Program-made: the position numbers and the translations under genes | The notes under the pieces: model-generated | Told to the model about the DNA's origin: nothing | Database searches by the model: none | The model's input: only the letters and a program-made list of their open reading frames with translations | In this document: positions 1 to 9,500 of the stretch, in pieces | Layout: every line of letters starts with the position of its first letter | Position numbering within the stretch: position 1 is the stretch's first letter | NCBI GenBank assembly: GCA_963169745.1 | Contig: CAUJCU010000024.1 | Span: 16,842 to 80,841 of the forward strand | Direction: 5' to 3' | DNA length: 64,000 bases | Source of the DNA: Bacteroidota bacterium | GTDB lineage: Bacteria; Bacteroidota; Bacteroidia; UBA4408

Positions 1-1661
1 TTCGATATACGGGTTCGTGTAGCTTGTAAAATACCAAACCCGGTACTGTTTAAATTGGCTAAAGTTGTACAGCCCTCAGCACTTATCCAAATGCCATCAC
101 CAAAGCCATCTAAAAGCAGTGATCCTAGATCGGTACTGGCGTATAATTGTAACGCTTCGGGTTCCAAATTTACATAGTTACGTTTAAAAATTACCGGAAC
201 TTTAGAACCGGAACCTATGAGCTTTATGAACAATGCTCTTTGTTCGGCCATTCCATGTTCAGAATCTGTATCAACAATATAGACCACATTGTTTAAGGAC
301 GTAGTTTTTTGAATTAATTCGGTTGATAGATTAGAAATATCAGTATGAATAAAATTTAAAGCTGGATGTAATTTTGATGAAGCTACAAAAGTTGATGCTG
401 TAAACAAAGGATAATGCCTTTCTTTTTCAGCGTTTTGCTCCCATACTTCAGAATTAATAATGACACCAAGCGCCCCGGGAATCTCAAAAGGAATTATTTG
501 GTCTCCGGTAAAAATGTAGTCAGCAGCCATATCCAGAATGTTCCATTTATCATTAGGAACAGAATAACGATAACCTAACGCAAAAAGAGCACTAGGATTC
601 TGAACTAATCTTTGACTTAAGTCAGCTATAATACGTGGAACATGACTTCCGCCTATCGTAACAACTTCTTTACTCGGTTGTTTCTCATAGTTAAAGGGCG
701 AATAGTAAGATTTTAGGGGATCTGTTATAAACGAAAAAGCAGTAGGGGACATATCGTTTATATTATACCCTCTTTTGTTGTAACGATTAACTAATGTTTT
801 AGCAACAGGAGCTTCAAATTCAGGATCTTCAGTAAGAGAAACACGAATTGTATCTCCTAACCCGTCTTCAAGCAGTGAACCTATTCCTACGGCTGATTTT
901 ATTCGCCCGTCTTCTCCTTCTCCTGCTTCAGTTACGCCCAAATGCAAAGGATAATTCATTTGACTGGCTAGCATTTTATTTACCAAAAGTCTATAAGCTT
1001 GAACCATTACTTTGGGGTTACTGGCTTTCATAGAAATAACTATTTGATAGAAGTTCTCTTCCTCGCATATCCGAATAAATTCTAGTGCACTTTCTACCAT
1101 CCCCAATGGCGTATCTCCATAACGACTCATAATTCTATCACTTAAAGAACCGTGGTTGGCACCAACACGCAAAGCAGTGCCATACTCCTTACAAACCTTT
1201 ACAAGAGGGATAAATTTCTTTCGAATACGCTCTAACTCATACTGATAGCTTGAATCATCATACACTATTGATTCAAATTTTTTCTTATCTACATAATTTC
1301 CTGGATTAATACGTACCTTTTCAACTATACGGGCAGCCATTTCTGCAGCATTGGGTGTAAAATGGATATCAGCAATTAAAGGTGTATCAAAGCCACTCTT
1401 TCGAAGCTGCTTCTTAATTTGGTCTAAATTTTTAGCTTCATTCAAACTGGGAGCTGTTATTCTAACATAATCACAACCACTTTCAATAATACGAATACAT
1501 TGAGCTACCGTACCGGCAGTATCCATGGTGTCTGTAGTGGTCATACTCTGAATCCGAATAGGGTTAGTACCTCCTAATGATACAGCACCTATAGCTACTT
1601 CACGTGTAATAAATCTAGAATAATGAACCAAGTCATTACAATAAAAATCTTGTTTCTCCAT
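1..1661 (-). CDS. ispG: 4-hydroxy-3-methylbut-2-enyl diphosphate synthase (flavodoxin), 3' end cut by window
   Basis: IspG (GcpE) converts methylerythritol cyclodiphosphate to HMBPP in the MEP isoprenoid pathway using a [4Fe-4S] cluster. I translated the minus strand from ATG at 1661. The N-terminal TIM barrel is clear (VAIGAVSLGG, IRIQSMTTTDT, VRITAPSLNEAKN, PLIADIHF, VRINPGNY, LRVGANHGSLS, YPLHLGVTEAG). After about residue 300 comes the extra domain found in the long (>600 residue) Bacteroidota/plant-type enzymes. The frame stays open to base 1, giving about 553 residues; the visible end (AEGCTTL...ATRTRIS) lies just before where the family carries its CPSCGRT cluster motif, so the Fe-S ligands fall outside the window. 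Its start lies 36 bp from the end of the upstream lipoprotein gene, so the two may be co-transcribed. Confidence 0.93.
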   Translation of the reverse strand, partial: MEKQDFYCNDLVHYSRFITREVAIGAVSLGGTNPIRIQSMTTTDTMDTAGTVAQCIRIIESGCDYVRITAPSLNEAKNLDQIKKQLRKSGFDTPLIADIHFTPNAAEMAARIVEKVRINPGNYVDKKKFESIVYDDSSYQYELERIRKKFIPLVKVCKEYGTALRVGANHGSLSDRIMSRYGDTPLGMVESALEFIRICEEENFYQIVISMKASNPKVMVQAYRLLVNKMLASQMNYPLHLGVTEAGEGEDGRIKSAVGIGSLLEDGLGDTIRVSLTEDPEFEAPVAKTLVNRYNKRGYNINDMSPTAFSFITDPLKSYYSPFNYEKQPSKEVVTIGGSHVPRIIADLSQRLVQNPSALFALGYRYSVPNDKWNILDMAADYIFTGDQIIPFEIPGALGVIINSEVWEQNAEKERHYPLFTASTFVASSKLHPALNFIHTDISNLSTELIQKTTSLNNVVYIVDTDSEHGMAEQRALFIKLIGSGSKVPVIFKRNYVNLEPEALQLYASTDLGSLLLDGFGDGIWISAEGCTTLANLNSTGFGILQATRTRIS

Positions 1662-1697
1662 CTGCTTTTGCCCTATTGTCTTTAAAAAGAATCTTTT

Positions 1698-2126
1698 TTA
1701 ATTAAAAATATGAAGTTCATTGCCGTTGTAATTTACCTGATAGGCTTGCAAAGGGACAGTGGCAGGATTTTTAACTACCGAACCATCTGTTAATACAAAC
1801 TCCGATGAACAGCATGTGTCCACAGCGGTTATTTGAGTTGAGCTTACGCTTACTCTTCCGCATGAATTTTCAGTGTCATAAGTACAATGGCGATCATAAG
1901 CAACAAACTCATCATTGGATCTGCGATACACAATAATTCCACGCGAACCACCATTTAAGTAAACCCAACCCCCTGGCGCATTCAGCCTATTAAAACTAGG
2001 ATCAGAAGGGTAAATATAAATATTAACAGGAACATACGGTATTACACTGTTTTTGCGCTTTTTACAAGCCCCAAAAAGGAATAAAAACAAACTAAACCAT
2101 ATATATATTGTGTACTTAAAACTCAT
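1698..2126 (-). CDS. lipoprotein with degenerate Rieske-like domain
   Basis: 142 residues. A hydrophobic signal ends in the lipobox-like FGAC with Cys21 as the lipidation site, so it is probably a membrane-anchored lipoprotein. Residues ~50-141 resemble Rieske [2Fe-2S] domains found in Bacteroidota lipoproteins: a FVAYDRHC strand, a second Cys cluster (DTCCSSEF), then DGS, a PATVPLQAYQV segment and a final LHIF strand. Canonical Rieske ligands are C-x-H and C-x-x-H. Here C81 is followed by Thr and Tyr (Y83 where His is expected), and C105 has Ser108 where the second His is expected. Both His ligands are therefore missing, while extra Cys are present at 89 and 106. It may keep the fold without a cluster or hold a disulfide. 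The Rieske assignment rests on pattern only. Confidence 0.75.
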   Translation of the reverse strand: MSFKYTIYIWFSLFLFLFGACKKRKNSVIPYVPVNIYIYPSDPSFNRLNAPGGWVYLNGGSRGIIVYRRSNDEFVAYDRHCTYDTENSCGRVSVSSTQITAVDTCCSSEFVLTDGSVVKNPATVPLQAYQVNYNGNELHIFN

Positions 2127-2273
2127 TTTAAAAAAGAATTACAAAGGTAATATAAAATTGAATGATTAACCTTTTGAGTGTATGGAAACCTTAGTCTATT
2201 TACGAAATTTCACAAGTGCTTTAAGAAATCGCATTATATTTTGTTTATTTGACAAAAATTATATCCTCCATAA

Positions 2274-2561
2274 ATGAAAAAGTTTCTTTTTATATTCCTA
2301 TTCTTTATGGGTCAGGTCTATTATGGCAAAGTATATGCACAAGAGGCTGAGCCTCCTAAAAAGGATTCCAAAAATGAAACAAAAATGGAAAAAGAGGAAA
2401 AAAAGAAACGCCAGCTAAGCGAAAAAGAAGGAAAGAAAAGACACCTGAAAATTCAATCTAAGAAAACGCGTAAAAGGATGAAGCAATCCCAAAAAAAATC
2501 GCGTAGAATTAACGAACCTAAACAAGAATTTTTCTTATTTAGGCTTTTTCGTAGGGGATAA
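2274..2561 (+). CDS. small exported Lys/Arg-rich protein
   Basis: 95 residues. Residues 1-23 form a clear Sec signal peptide (MKKFLFIFLFFMG... ending VYAQ, with EAEPP as the likely mature start). The mature part is almost entirely charged, dominated by Lys, Arg and Glu, with no recognisable domain and a short aromatic tail (EFFLFRLFRRG). It is probably periplasmic or surface-associated and intrinsically disordered or helical. I do not recognise the family. The signal peptide and placement in a clean gap argue that it is real. The low-complexity composition makes homology searches uninformative. Confidence 0.6.
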   Translation: MKKFLFIFLFFMGQVYYGKVYAQEAEPPKKDSKNETKMEKEEKKKRQLSEKEGKKRHLKIQSKKTRKRMKQSQKKSRRINEPKQEFFLFRLFRRG

Positions 2562-2678
2562 TAAATTCTTCCAAATCTAAAATAAAAAAATTAACCCTTT
2601 AAAAACAGGACTTTATGATTCAAAAAACATTGAATACCAAACAAAAACGAAATTTATTTAAAAAAGATAATTGTTAAA

Positions 2679-2711
2679 TTTGGAAAAAATTTTTTTTATT
2701 ACATATCTTTA
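2679..2711 (+). promoter_or_regulatory. candidate Bacteroidota promoter for the receptor/cargo/PorV-like module
   Basis: TTTG at 2679-2682, a 21-bp spacer, then TATCTTTA at 2704-2711, which matches the -7 consensus TAnnTTTG at 7 of 8 positions. It lies 44 bp before the receptor start, in a very AT-rich stretch, which lowers specificity. Confidence 0.45.
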
Positions 2712-2755
2712 CCCGCTTTTGGAAAGCAATGTATATCTAAATCAATAATATTATT

Positions 2756-5700
2756 ATGATAAGAAAATTATACTTAACATTGGTAATTGCAATAGGTTCA
2801 ATTACTTGTGCATTAGCACAAGGGAGTGGAGCTGTGAAGGTTACCGTAATTGATGGAACCACTAAGGAAACAGTACCATTTGCTACAGTTGTGGTCATGT
2901 CTAAAGGGCAACAAGTTGCTGCCGCAGCAGCTACTATTGATGGGGAGGCTTTTATAAAACCCATTGACCCGGGTGTTTACAGCATTAAAGTTAGCTATAC
3001 CGGATATACGGGTATTGAAATTACCAATGTAAATATTTTTGATGCTAAAACTCAATATGTCACCGCTACAATAATGCCAGGTGTTGAGTTGGTAACTTTT
3101 GAGAAAATTGAATATGTAGTACCTTTAATTGACCCCAATGCCAGTACGTCAAAAACGGTTACCAGAGAGCAATATGATAAAATGGCAACAAAAAATATTA
3201 ACTCTGTAGTGGCGCAGTCAGCTGGAGTTGCACAAGTAGATGAGGGCGATGCAGTTAATATTCGTGGAGGCCGTTCTGAGTCTAGTGAAACGTATATAGA
3301 TGGAATGCGTGTAATTGGATCAGCCGGTTTGCCTCAGTCCAGTATCGAACAAGTATCGGTAATTACAGGTGGTGTACCAGCCGCTTTTGGGGATGCTACT
3401 TCAGGAATTGTAAACATTACCACTAGAGGCCCGCAGAGTACTTTATTTGGAGGGGTTGAGGCTATAAGCTCTGAACTAACCGATAGGTATGGATACAACT
3501 TTTTAGGCTTTTCTTTAGGAGGCCCTATTTTTTCGGTTAAAGATACTACAAACGCTTCAAAGAGAACCATTCTTGGCTTCTTCCTATCTGGTGAACTTTC
3601 AACAGAAAGAGACCCAGACCCTTCTGCAATAGGAATGTGGAAAGTTAAGGATGATGTTTTAGCCGATTTAGAGAAAAAACCTTTACGCCATAATCCTAAT
3701 GGAAGTACTACGCTTGTGCAAAGTTCCCAGTTCATTACTAAAAATGATATGGAGCAAATTAAAGCGAAGCAAAATACGAGATCAAACTTTGTTCGTTTAA
3801 ATGGAAAAATTGACTTTAAACCTATTGAAAACTTAAATATTACAATTGGAGGTTCGGTTGATTATAATAACCGCCATGATTTTATCTATGAATATGCTTT
3901 ATTTAACCCAAGTAACAATGCGCAGTCTATTGATAAAACTTGGAGAGTATATGGAAGATTACAACAAAAGTTTAGCTCAGCTCCAGAAGGAAAAGAAGAT
4001 AAAAGTGCCTCAAACTTAAAAAACGCCTATTATACTTTACAAGCTTCTTATACTAAAGTACATAATATTGAACAAGACGATAATCATAAAGATAAATTAT
4101 TTGACTACGGTTATTTAGGACAATTTAAAACACATAAACAACGTATATATAACTTCGAAGCTTCAAAACAAGCATTTGTACAAAGTGGCTGGCAAGATAC
4201 TTTAGTAACCTATACGCCAGATACAGTTAGAAACACCTATGGCGCTAATTATGCTTCAGCTTATTTTGACTTGCAAAAAGATTTACCAAGCTCTATGGCG
4301 TTTGATAATATTTTCCGTATTCAAGCTAATGGAGGTATGATTAATGGCGATCGCCCGAATAACGTAAACGGGTTATGGTACAATACCGGTCGCCAATACG
4401 GTGGGTATTCTTTAGACGACAGATCTCAATTCCGCATCAATACAAGCTTTTCTGCCGATATAAAAAATCATGCTATTCAATTAGGTTTTGAGTTTGAACA
4501 AAGAAACGAAAGCTATTATAATATTACACCAATTGGTTTGTGGGGCTTAATGTATCAGTTAGTTAATAAAGCTGTTACTGATATTGATTTAACCAAGGAG
4601 CACTTAACCCAAAATGGTATTTATGATACAATAACTTTTGATAGAGGGTATAACGAAAAAGAAGAGGCACAATTTTCAAAAAGCTTGAGAAAGCAATTTG
4701 GGTATAATCAAAATGATTGGATTGATATTCATAATATGAAGCCGGAAGATTTTAGACTAGATATGTTTAGTGCTGATGACTTATTAAACAATGGCAATTC
4801 CTTTGTTTCATACTATGGCTACGATTATTTAGGAAATAAAAGAAACAATGTTGCTTTTGAGGATTTCTTTACTGAGAAAGACGAAAACAACAACTTAACC
4901 CACCCGGTTGGTGCCTTTAGCCCAATTTATATGGCGGGTTATATTCAAGATAAGTTTGATTTTAAGGATCTGAAATTTAACGTAGGATTAAGGATTGACC
5001 GTTTTGATGCGAACCAAAAAGTATTAAAAGACCCTTATTCCTTATATGCTACTCGTACTGTTGGAGATGTTACCGAGATAAACGGAGCAACTATTCAGCA
5101 CCCAAGTAATATTAAAAACGATTATGTAGTGTATGTAAACAATATTAATGACCCTACTCAAATAGTTGGGTACCGAAACAATGATACTTGGTATAATAAT
5201 GAGGGGGTAGAAGTTAACGACCCACGTGTATTGGCACAACAAACATCTAATGGGCAATTAACCCCATATTTGGTTAACGCTACTGATGGAGCAACCGATG
5301 CTACAAACACCGGAATCCGCTCTACATCCTATAACCCAAGTAATTCATTTAAAGATTACGATGCCCAGGTTACTTTTATGCCACGCGTTGCATTTTCATT
5401 CCCTATTTCGGATATGGCCAATTTCTTTGCACACTATGATGTTTTAACCCAACGTCCGCCTTCCCGTTTAAGGATGAATATTTTTGACTACTACTTTATG
5501 GATATTAATACCGGTGGCGTTTTAAATAATCCGAACTTACGTCCGGAACGTACTGTTGATTATGAATTAGGATTTACACAAGTGCTTAATGAAGCTCAAA
5601 ACTCAGCTTTAACTTTATCAGCCTTTTATCGTGAGTTAAAAGATATGATTCAAGTAAGACGATTCTCTTATGCCTATCCGGTTTCATATACTTCATTTGG

Positions 5701-6448
5701 AAATATTGATTTTGGTACCGTTACCGGATTCTCAGTTGCCTATGATCTTAGAAGAACAAACAATGTGTCTTTAAATGCTAACTATACCCTTTCTTTTGCT
5801 AATGGTACCGGATCGTCAGACGGAGATGCATACAATATTATTTCAAATTCAACACAACCTAACTTAAGAAATACGGTACCTCTTTCTTTTGATCAACGCC
5901 ATAATATAGTTGCCAATGTGGATTACAGTTATGGTAGCGGAAAGGATTACAACGGACCTAAAATTAATGGAAAGAATATTTTGGAAAATGTTGGGGCTAA
6001 CTTAACATTCCGTGCTACATCTGGTACACCATACAGCCGTCAGGGAAATATTTCTCAGGAAGGAGCCATCGGTTTAGCAAAAATATCCGTATTGTCTGGT
6101 AGCCTAAATGGGTCGCGCTTACCATTCCAGTATCGCTTCGATTTGAGAGTACAGAAAGCATTTCCAGTTGTTTTTGGTAAAAAAGACAATGAAAATAGTA
6201 AACGTGGAAATGTAAGTGTTTATCTTCAGGTCCTCAACTTGTTAAATGCTAAAAATATTATTAACGTTTATCGTGCAACTGGAAATCCTGATGATGACGG
6301 ATATTTAACTGACGCAGCATCTGCTTCAATTATAAATAGCTATCCAAGCCCTACTGCCTTTGTTGATCAATACAGCATCAAGATTAACAACCCAAATAAC
6401 TATTCAATTCCAAGAAGAATGAGAATAGGTGTAACTTTAGATTTCTAA
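2756..6448 (+). CDS. TonB-dependent outer-membrane receptor with carboxypeptidase-regulatory-like N-terminus
   Basis: 1230 residues, full length for the family. A signal peptide (residues 1-22, ending ALAQ) precedes a carboxypeptidase-D regulatory-like beta-sandwich (~25-105; VKVTVIDGTTKETVPFATV, GVYSIKVSYTGY). The TonB plug follows (~135-230) with hallmark NIRGGRSESSETYIDGMRV and the GVPAAFGDATSGIVNI segment. The rest is a 22-strand-type barrel ending in RRMRIGVTLDF with the C-terminal Phe expected of outer-membrane barrels. It is the first gene of a tight three-gene set with a T9SS-type cargo and a PorV-like barrel, and no SusD-like gene is present. That suggests a role tied to the cargo rather than standard glycan uptake; the substrate cannot be read from sequence. 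Confidence 0.93.
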   Translation: MIRKLYLTLVIAIGSITCALAQGSGAVKVTVIDGTTKETVPFATVVVMSKGQQVAAAAATIDGEAFIKPIDPGVYSIKVSYTGYTGIEITNVNIFDAKTQYVTATIMPGVELVTFEKIEYVVPLIDPNASTSKTVTREQYDKMATKNINSVVAQSAGVAQVDEGDAVNIRGGRSESSETYIDGMRVIGSAGLPQSSIEQVSVITGGVPAAFGDATSGIVNITTRGPQSTLFGGVEAISSELTDRYGYNFLGFSLGGPIFSVKDTTNASKRTILGFFLSGELSTERDPDPSAIGMWKVKDDVLADLEKKPLRHNPNGSTTLVQSSQFITKNDMEQIKAKQNTRSNFVRLNGKIDFKPIENLNITIGGSVDYNNRHDFIYEYALFNPSNNAQSIDKTWRVYGRLQQKFSSAPEGKEDKSASNLKNAYYTLQASYTKVHNIEQDDNHKDKLFDYGYLGQFKTHKQRIYNFEASKQAFVQSGWQDTLVTYTPDTVRNTYGANYASAYFDLQKDLPSSMAFDNIFRIQANGGMINGDRPNNVNGLWYNTGRQYGGYSLDDRSQFRINTSFSADIKNHAIQLGFEFEQRNESYYNITPIGLWGLMYQLVNKAVTDIDLTKEHLTQNGIYDTITFDRGYNEKEEAQFSKSLRKQFGYNQNDWIDIHNMKPEDFRLDMFSADDLLNNGNSFVSYYGYDYLGNKRNNVAFEDFFTEKDENNNLTHPVGAFSPIYMAGYIQDKFDFKDLKFNVGLRIDRFDANQKVLKDPYSLYATRTVGDVTEINGATIQHPSNIKNDYVVYVNNINDPTQIVGYRNNDTWYNNEGVEVNDPRVLAQQTSNGQLTPYLVNATDGATDATNTGIRSTSYNPSNSFKDYDAQVTFMPRVAFSFPISDMANFFAHYDVLTQRPPSRLRMNIFDYYFMDINTGGVLNNPNLRPERTVDYELGFTQVLNEAQNSALTLSAFYRELKDMIQVRRFSYAYPVSYTSFGNIDFGTVTGFSVAYDLRRTNNVSLNANYTLSFANGTGSSDGDAYNIISNSTQPNLRNTVPLSFDQRHNIVANVDYSYGSGKDYNGPKINGKNILENVGANLTFRATSGTPYSRQGNISQEGAIGLAKISVLSGSLNGSRLPFQYRFDLRVQKAFPVVFGKKDNENSKRGNVSVYLQVLNLLNAKNIINVYRATGNPDDDGYLTDAASASIINSYPSPTAFVDQYSIKINNPNNYSIPRRMRIGVTLDF

Positions 6449-6501
6449 CAATATTTAATATTCCGGTACATCGAATGGTGAAACAAATTAAAAACAACAA
6501 A

Positions 6502-9500
6502 ATGGAAAGAACGAAAAAACTACTGGCCATTGCACTTACACTGAGTGTTTCAGTTTTAACTGCAAAAGAGAACGTTGGTCTCATTGGTGGTAAGCTTTCA
6601 GGAAATGCAGCTGCATCTGCGGCATGTTCTCCAGCTACAGCCAAAGCCGACTTGAATATAAATAATGTGCGTGCCTTAATTATGAATGGGGGTGACATGT
6701 GGTGGGATCAAGGGTTAGACGTAGCCCGCTACGAGGTGCCTAAGGGTTCCGGAAAGTACTCCTACTTTGCCGCAGCACTTTGGATTGGTGGTCTAGATCA
6801 AGGAGGGCAATTAAGAACTGCTTGCCAAACATACCGTCAAACAGGAAATGACTTTTGGCCTGGTGCTTTGGATATCACAAACGCATCGATTGATGCCACC
6901 GGCTGTTCAAGATGGGATAAAATGTTCCCCATTACACGCCAAGAAGTTTCTGATTTTACAGCATACTTAGCCTCACCATCCGATTTTCCTGGATATACCA
7001 TCCCCGAAAGTATTACCAAATATCCCGGAAACGGTGATGTTAGCAAAAATGAAGATTTGCAAATGGCTCCTTTTTGGGATGTTAACTCAGATGGTCTGTA
7101 CCGCCCCGAAGATGGCGATTATCCTAAGTACGATATTTTCAATACAGCCTCACAAGGCGGTGGCTGCTCTAATTTCTTATTTGGTGATCAAACCTTATTT
7201 TGGGTATTTAACGATAAAGGAAATATTCATAGTGAAACCAGCGGACAGCCAATAGGTGTTGAAATTAGAGCTCAAGCTTTTGCTTTTGCTACCAACGATG
7301 AGATTAACGATATGACCTTTTACCAATATCAAATCATCAATAGAAGTAACCTAACCATAAGCGAAACCTATTTTGGAAGTTGGAATGACCCCGATTTAGG
7401 GGTTTATAGTGATGACCTTGTGGGCTGCGATGTAGTTAATGGTTTAGGCTTTTGCTATAATGGTACTGATAATGATGGAACAGGCTCTGGAAATAGTTAT
7501 GGAGATAAACCACCCTGCTCTGCCGTTGACTTCTTTAAAGGACCCAAAGCCGATCCTTATTTTTTAAATGGAGTTGAAACCGACCGCCCTGCTAACCAAA
7601 CTATAAGTGGTTTTGGTTATGGTGATGGTATCATTGGGAATGAAACATTAGGAATGGAGTATTTTATGGTGTTTAAAAACGATTGGTCAACGCAAGGGAA
7701 CCCTTCACAGGCAACTCACTTTTACAATTACCTACAATCGAAGTGGAAAGACGGAACCCCTTTGACTTATGGCGGATCTGGTATGGGAGGAACAACCCCT
7801 ACAAAATTTGCTTTCCCTTGGACTTCAGATGATGCTAATGGAAACGTAAATTGGGAGGCTAATGAAAATGCCGACTGGCGATTTATTCACTCAGCCGGTC
7901 CTTTTACCTTAAAACCGGGAGCCGTAAACTATGTTACCACAGGTTGTGTTTGGGCACAAGCACAATCAGGAGGAGCCAAAGCTTCGGTAGAGTTGGTTCG
8001 TCTAGCAGATATAAAAGCGCAAGCCTTATTTAACAACTGCTTTGCAGTACTTGAAGGACCTCGCGCTCCAGATTTATCAATTCAAGAATTGAATAAAGAA
8101 TTAATCCTTTATATTACCAATCCTAATACAATTACTTTTAATAACAAGAATGAAAAATATGAGGAATTAGACCCTTTAATTCCCGCTCTTCCTGGATTTG
8201 ACAGAACCTATAACTTTGAAGGATATTTAATTTACCAGGTTCGAGATGCTTCTGTTACTGCTTCCGAAGCTGATTTAACAGATGTTACGAAAGCACGATT
8301 AACAGCTCAGTGTGATGTAAAAAATGAGCACTCTCAATTAATCAACTATACATTTGATGCAGCTTTAAACTCTAGTTTGCCTGTTTTAAAGAACCCAACC
8401 ATTAATGGGTATAACAAAGGTATTAAACATTCTTTTAAAGTTACTGAAGACAAATTTGCAACAGGAGCTGATAAACGATTAGTAAATCATAAAACATATT
8501 ATTTTCTAGCTGTAGCTTATGGAGCAAATAACTTCAAAACATATAATCAAAGCGACCCCTCAACCTTTGATGGTCAAAAGAAACCCTATATTTCAGGAGC
8601 AAAAAGTTCCAAAGGCTTAAGTATAGCTCCAGTATCCGGTATTCCACATATTACTGCATCAGAAGCAGAAGGAACGTCATTGCAAAGTGCTTATGGAGAT
8701 GGCCCTAAAATTAAACGTGTAGAAGGGCAAGGAGGGGGCTACCAAGAAATGGAGTTAACAGACGAAACAGTAAATGAGATATTAGCCAATGGAAAAATTG
8801 ATCAACCGGTATATAAAAATGGGAAAGGTCCAATAAATATAAAAGTGATTGATCCATTGAATGTTCCTGAAGGAGAATTTCAATTGAAATTTGTTAGTCG
8901 TGCTTTGGTTCCTGCTCTACAATTGCAAAACGGAACTATTGACTCTCTAAGTGCTACTGATCCATCAACTCAATATGTTTATGCTTATGTCCCTTTAAAT
9001 TCTGATATTTTTGCCGCTCAAGGTTTTGTAAATAATAAATACACCATTAAAAGGGTTAAAAATATTTTAACAGCTGTTGATACAGCAGCTTGGGTATTAA
9101 CCAATATGACTACTTTAGATTCAGTAGTTTCAGATACATGTATTAATATTGAGAATGAACAGCTTATACTTAAATGGGGGCTATCAGTAACAATTAAAAA
9201 AGGAATTGCGCCAAGTGTTGATATGGCCAATGATCAGAATGGGTTAATTTCAAGCACATGGATATCTAAAGATCCTACAAAAAATTGGATTTATGGTTTG
9301 CCTGACCAAGATGGTCAATGGGCTTTGAATTGGATTCGCTCAGGTACACAAACGTATCCAACTCCAATACAAGGGCCACCAAATTATATTGGAAATGATT
9401 ATCCCGGAATTGATGATGGACAGTACTATGAAAAAGTAATTGATGGCGTATGGGCTCCTTATATCTTAACTTCTAATGAATGGAATGGTGTTTCTTGGAA

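Noticed and set aside
848..1033. Plus-strand ORF opposite ispG
   Set aside because: Antisense shadow of a confidently identified gene, with Leu/Arg-rich composition typical of such shadows.
2737..2964. Minus-strand ORF across the receptor start
   Set aside because: Shadow of the receptor gene; no signal, motif or spacing support.
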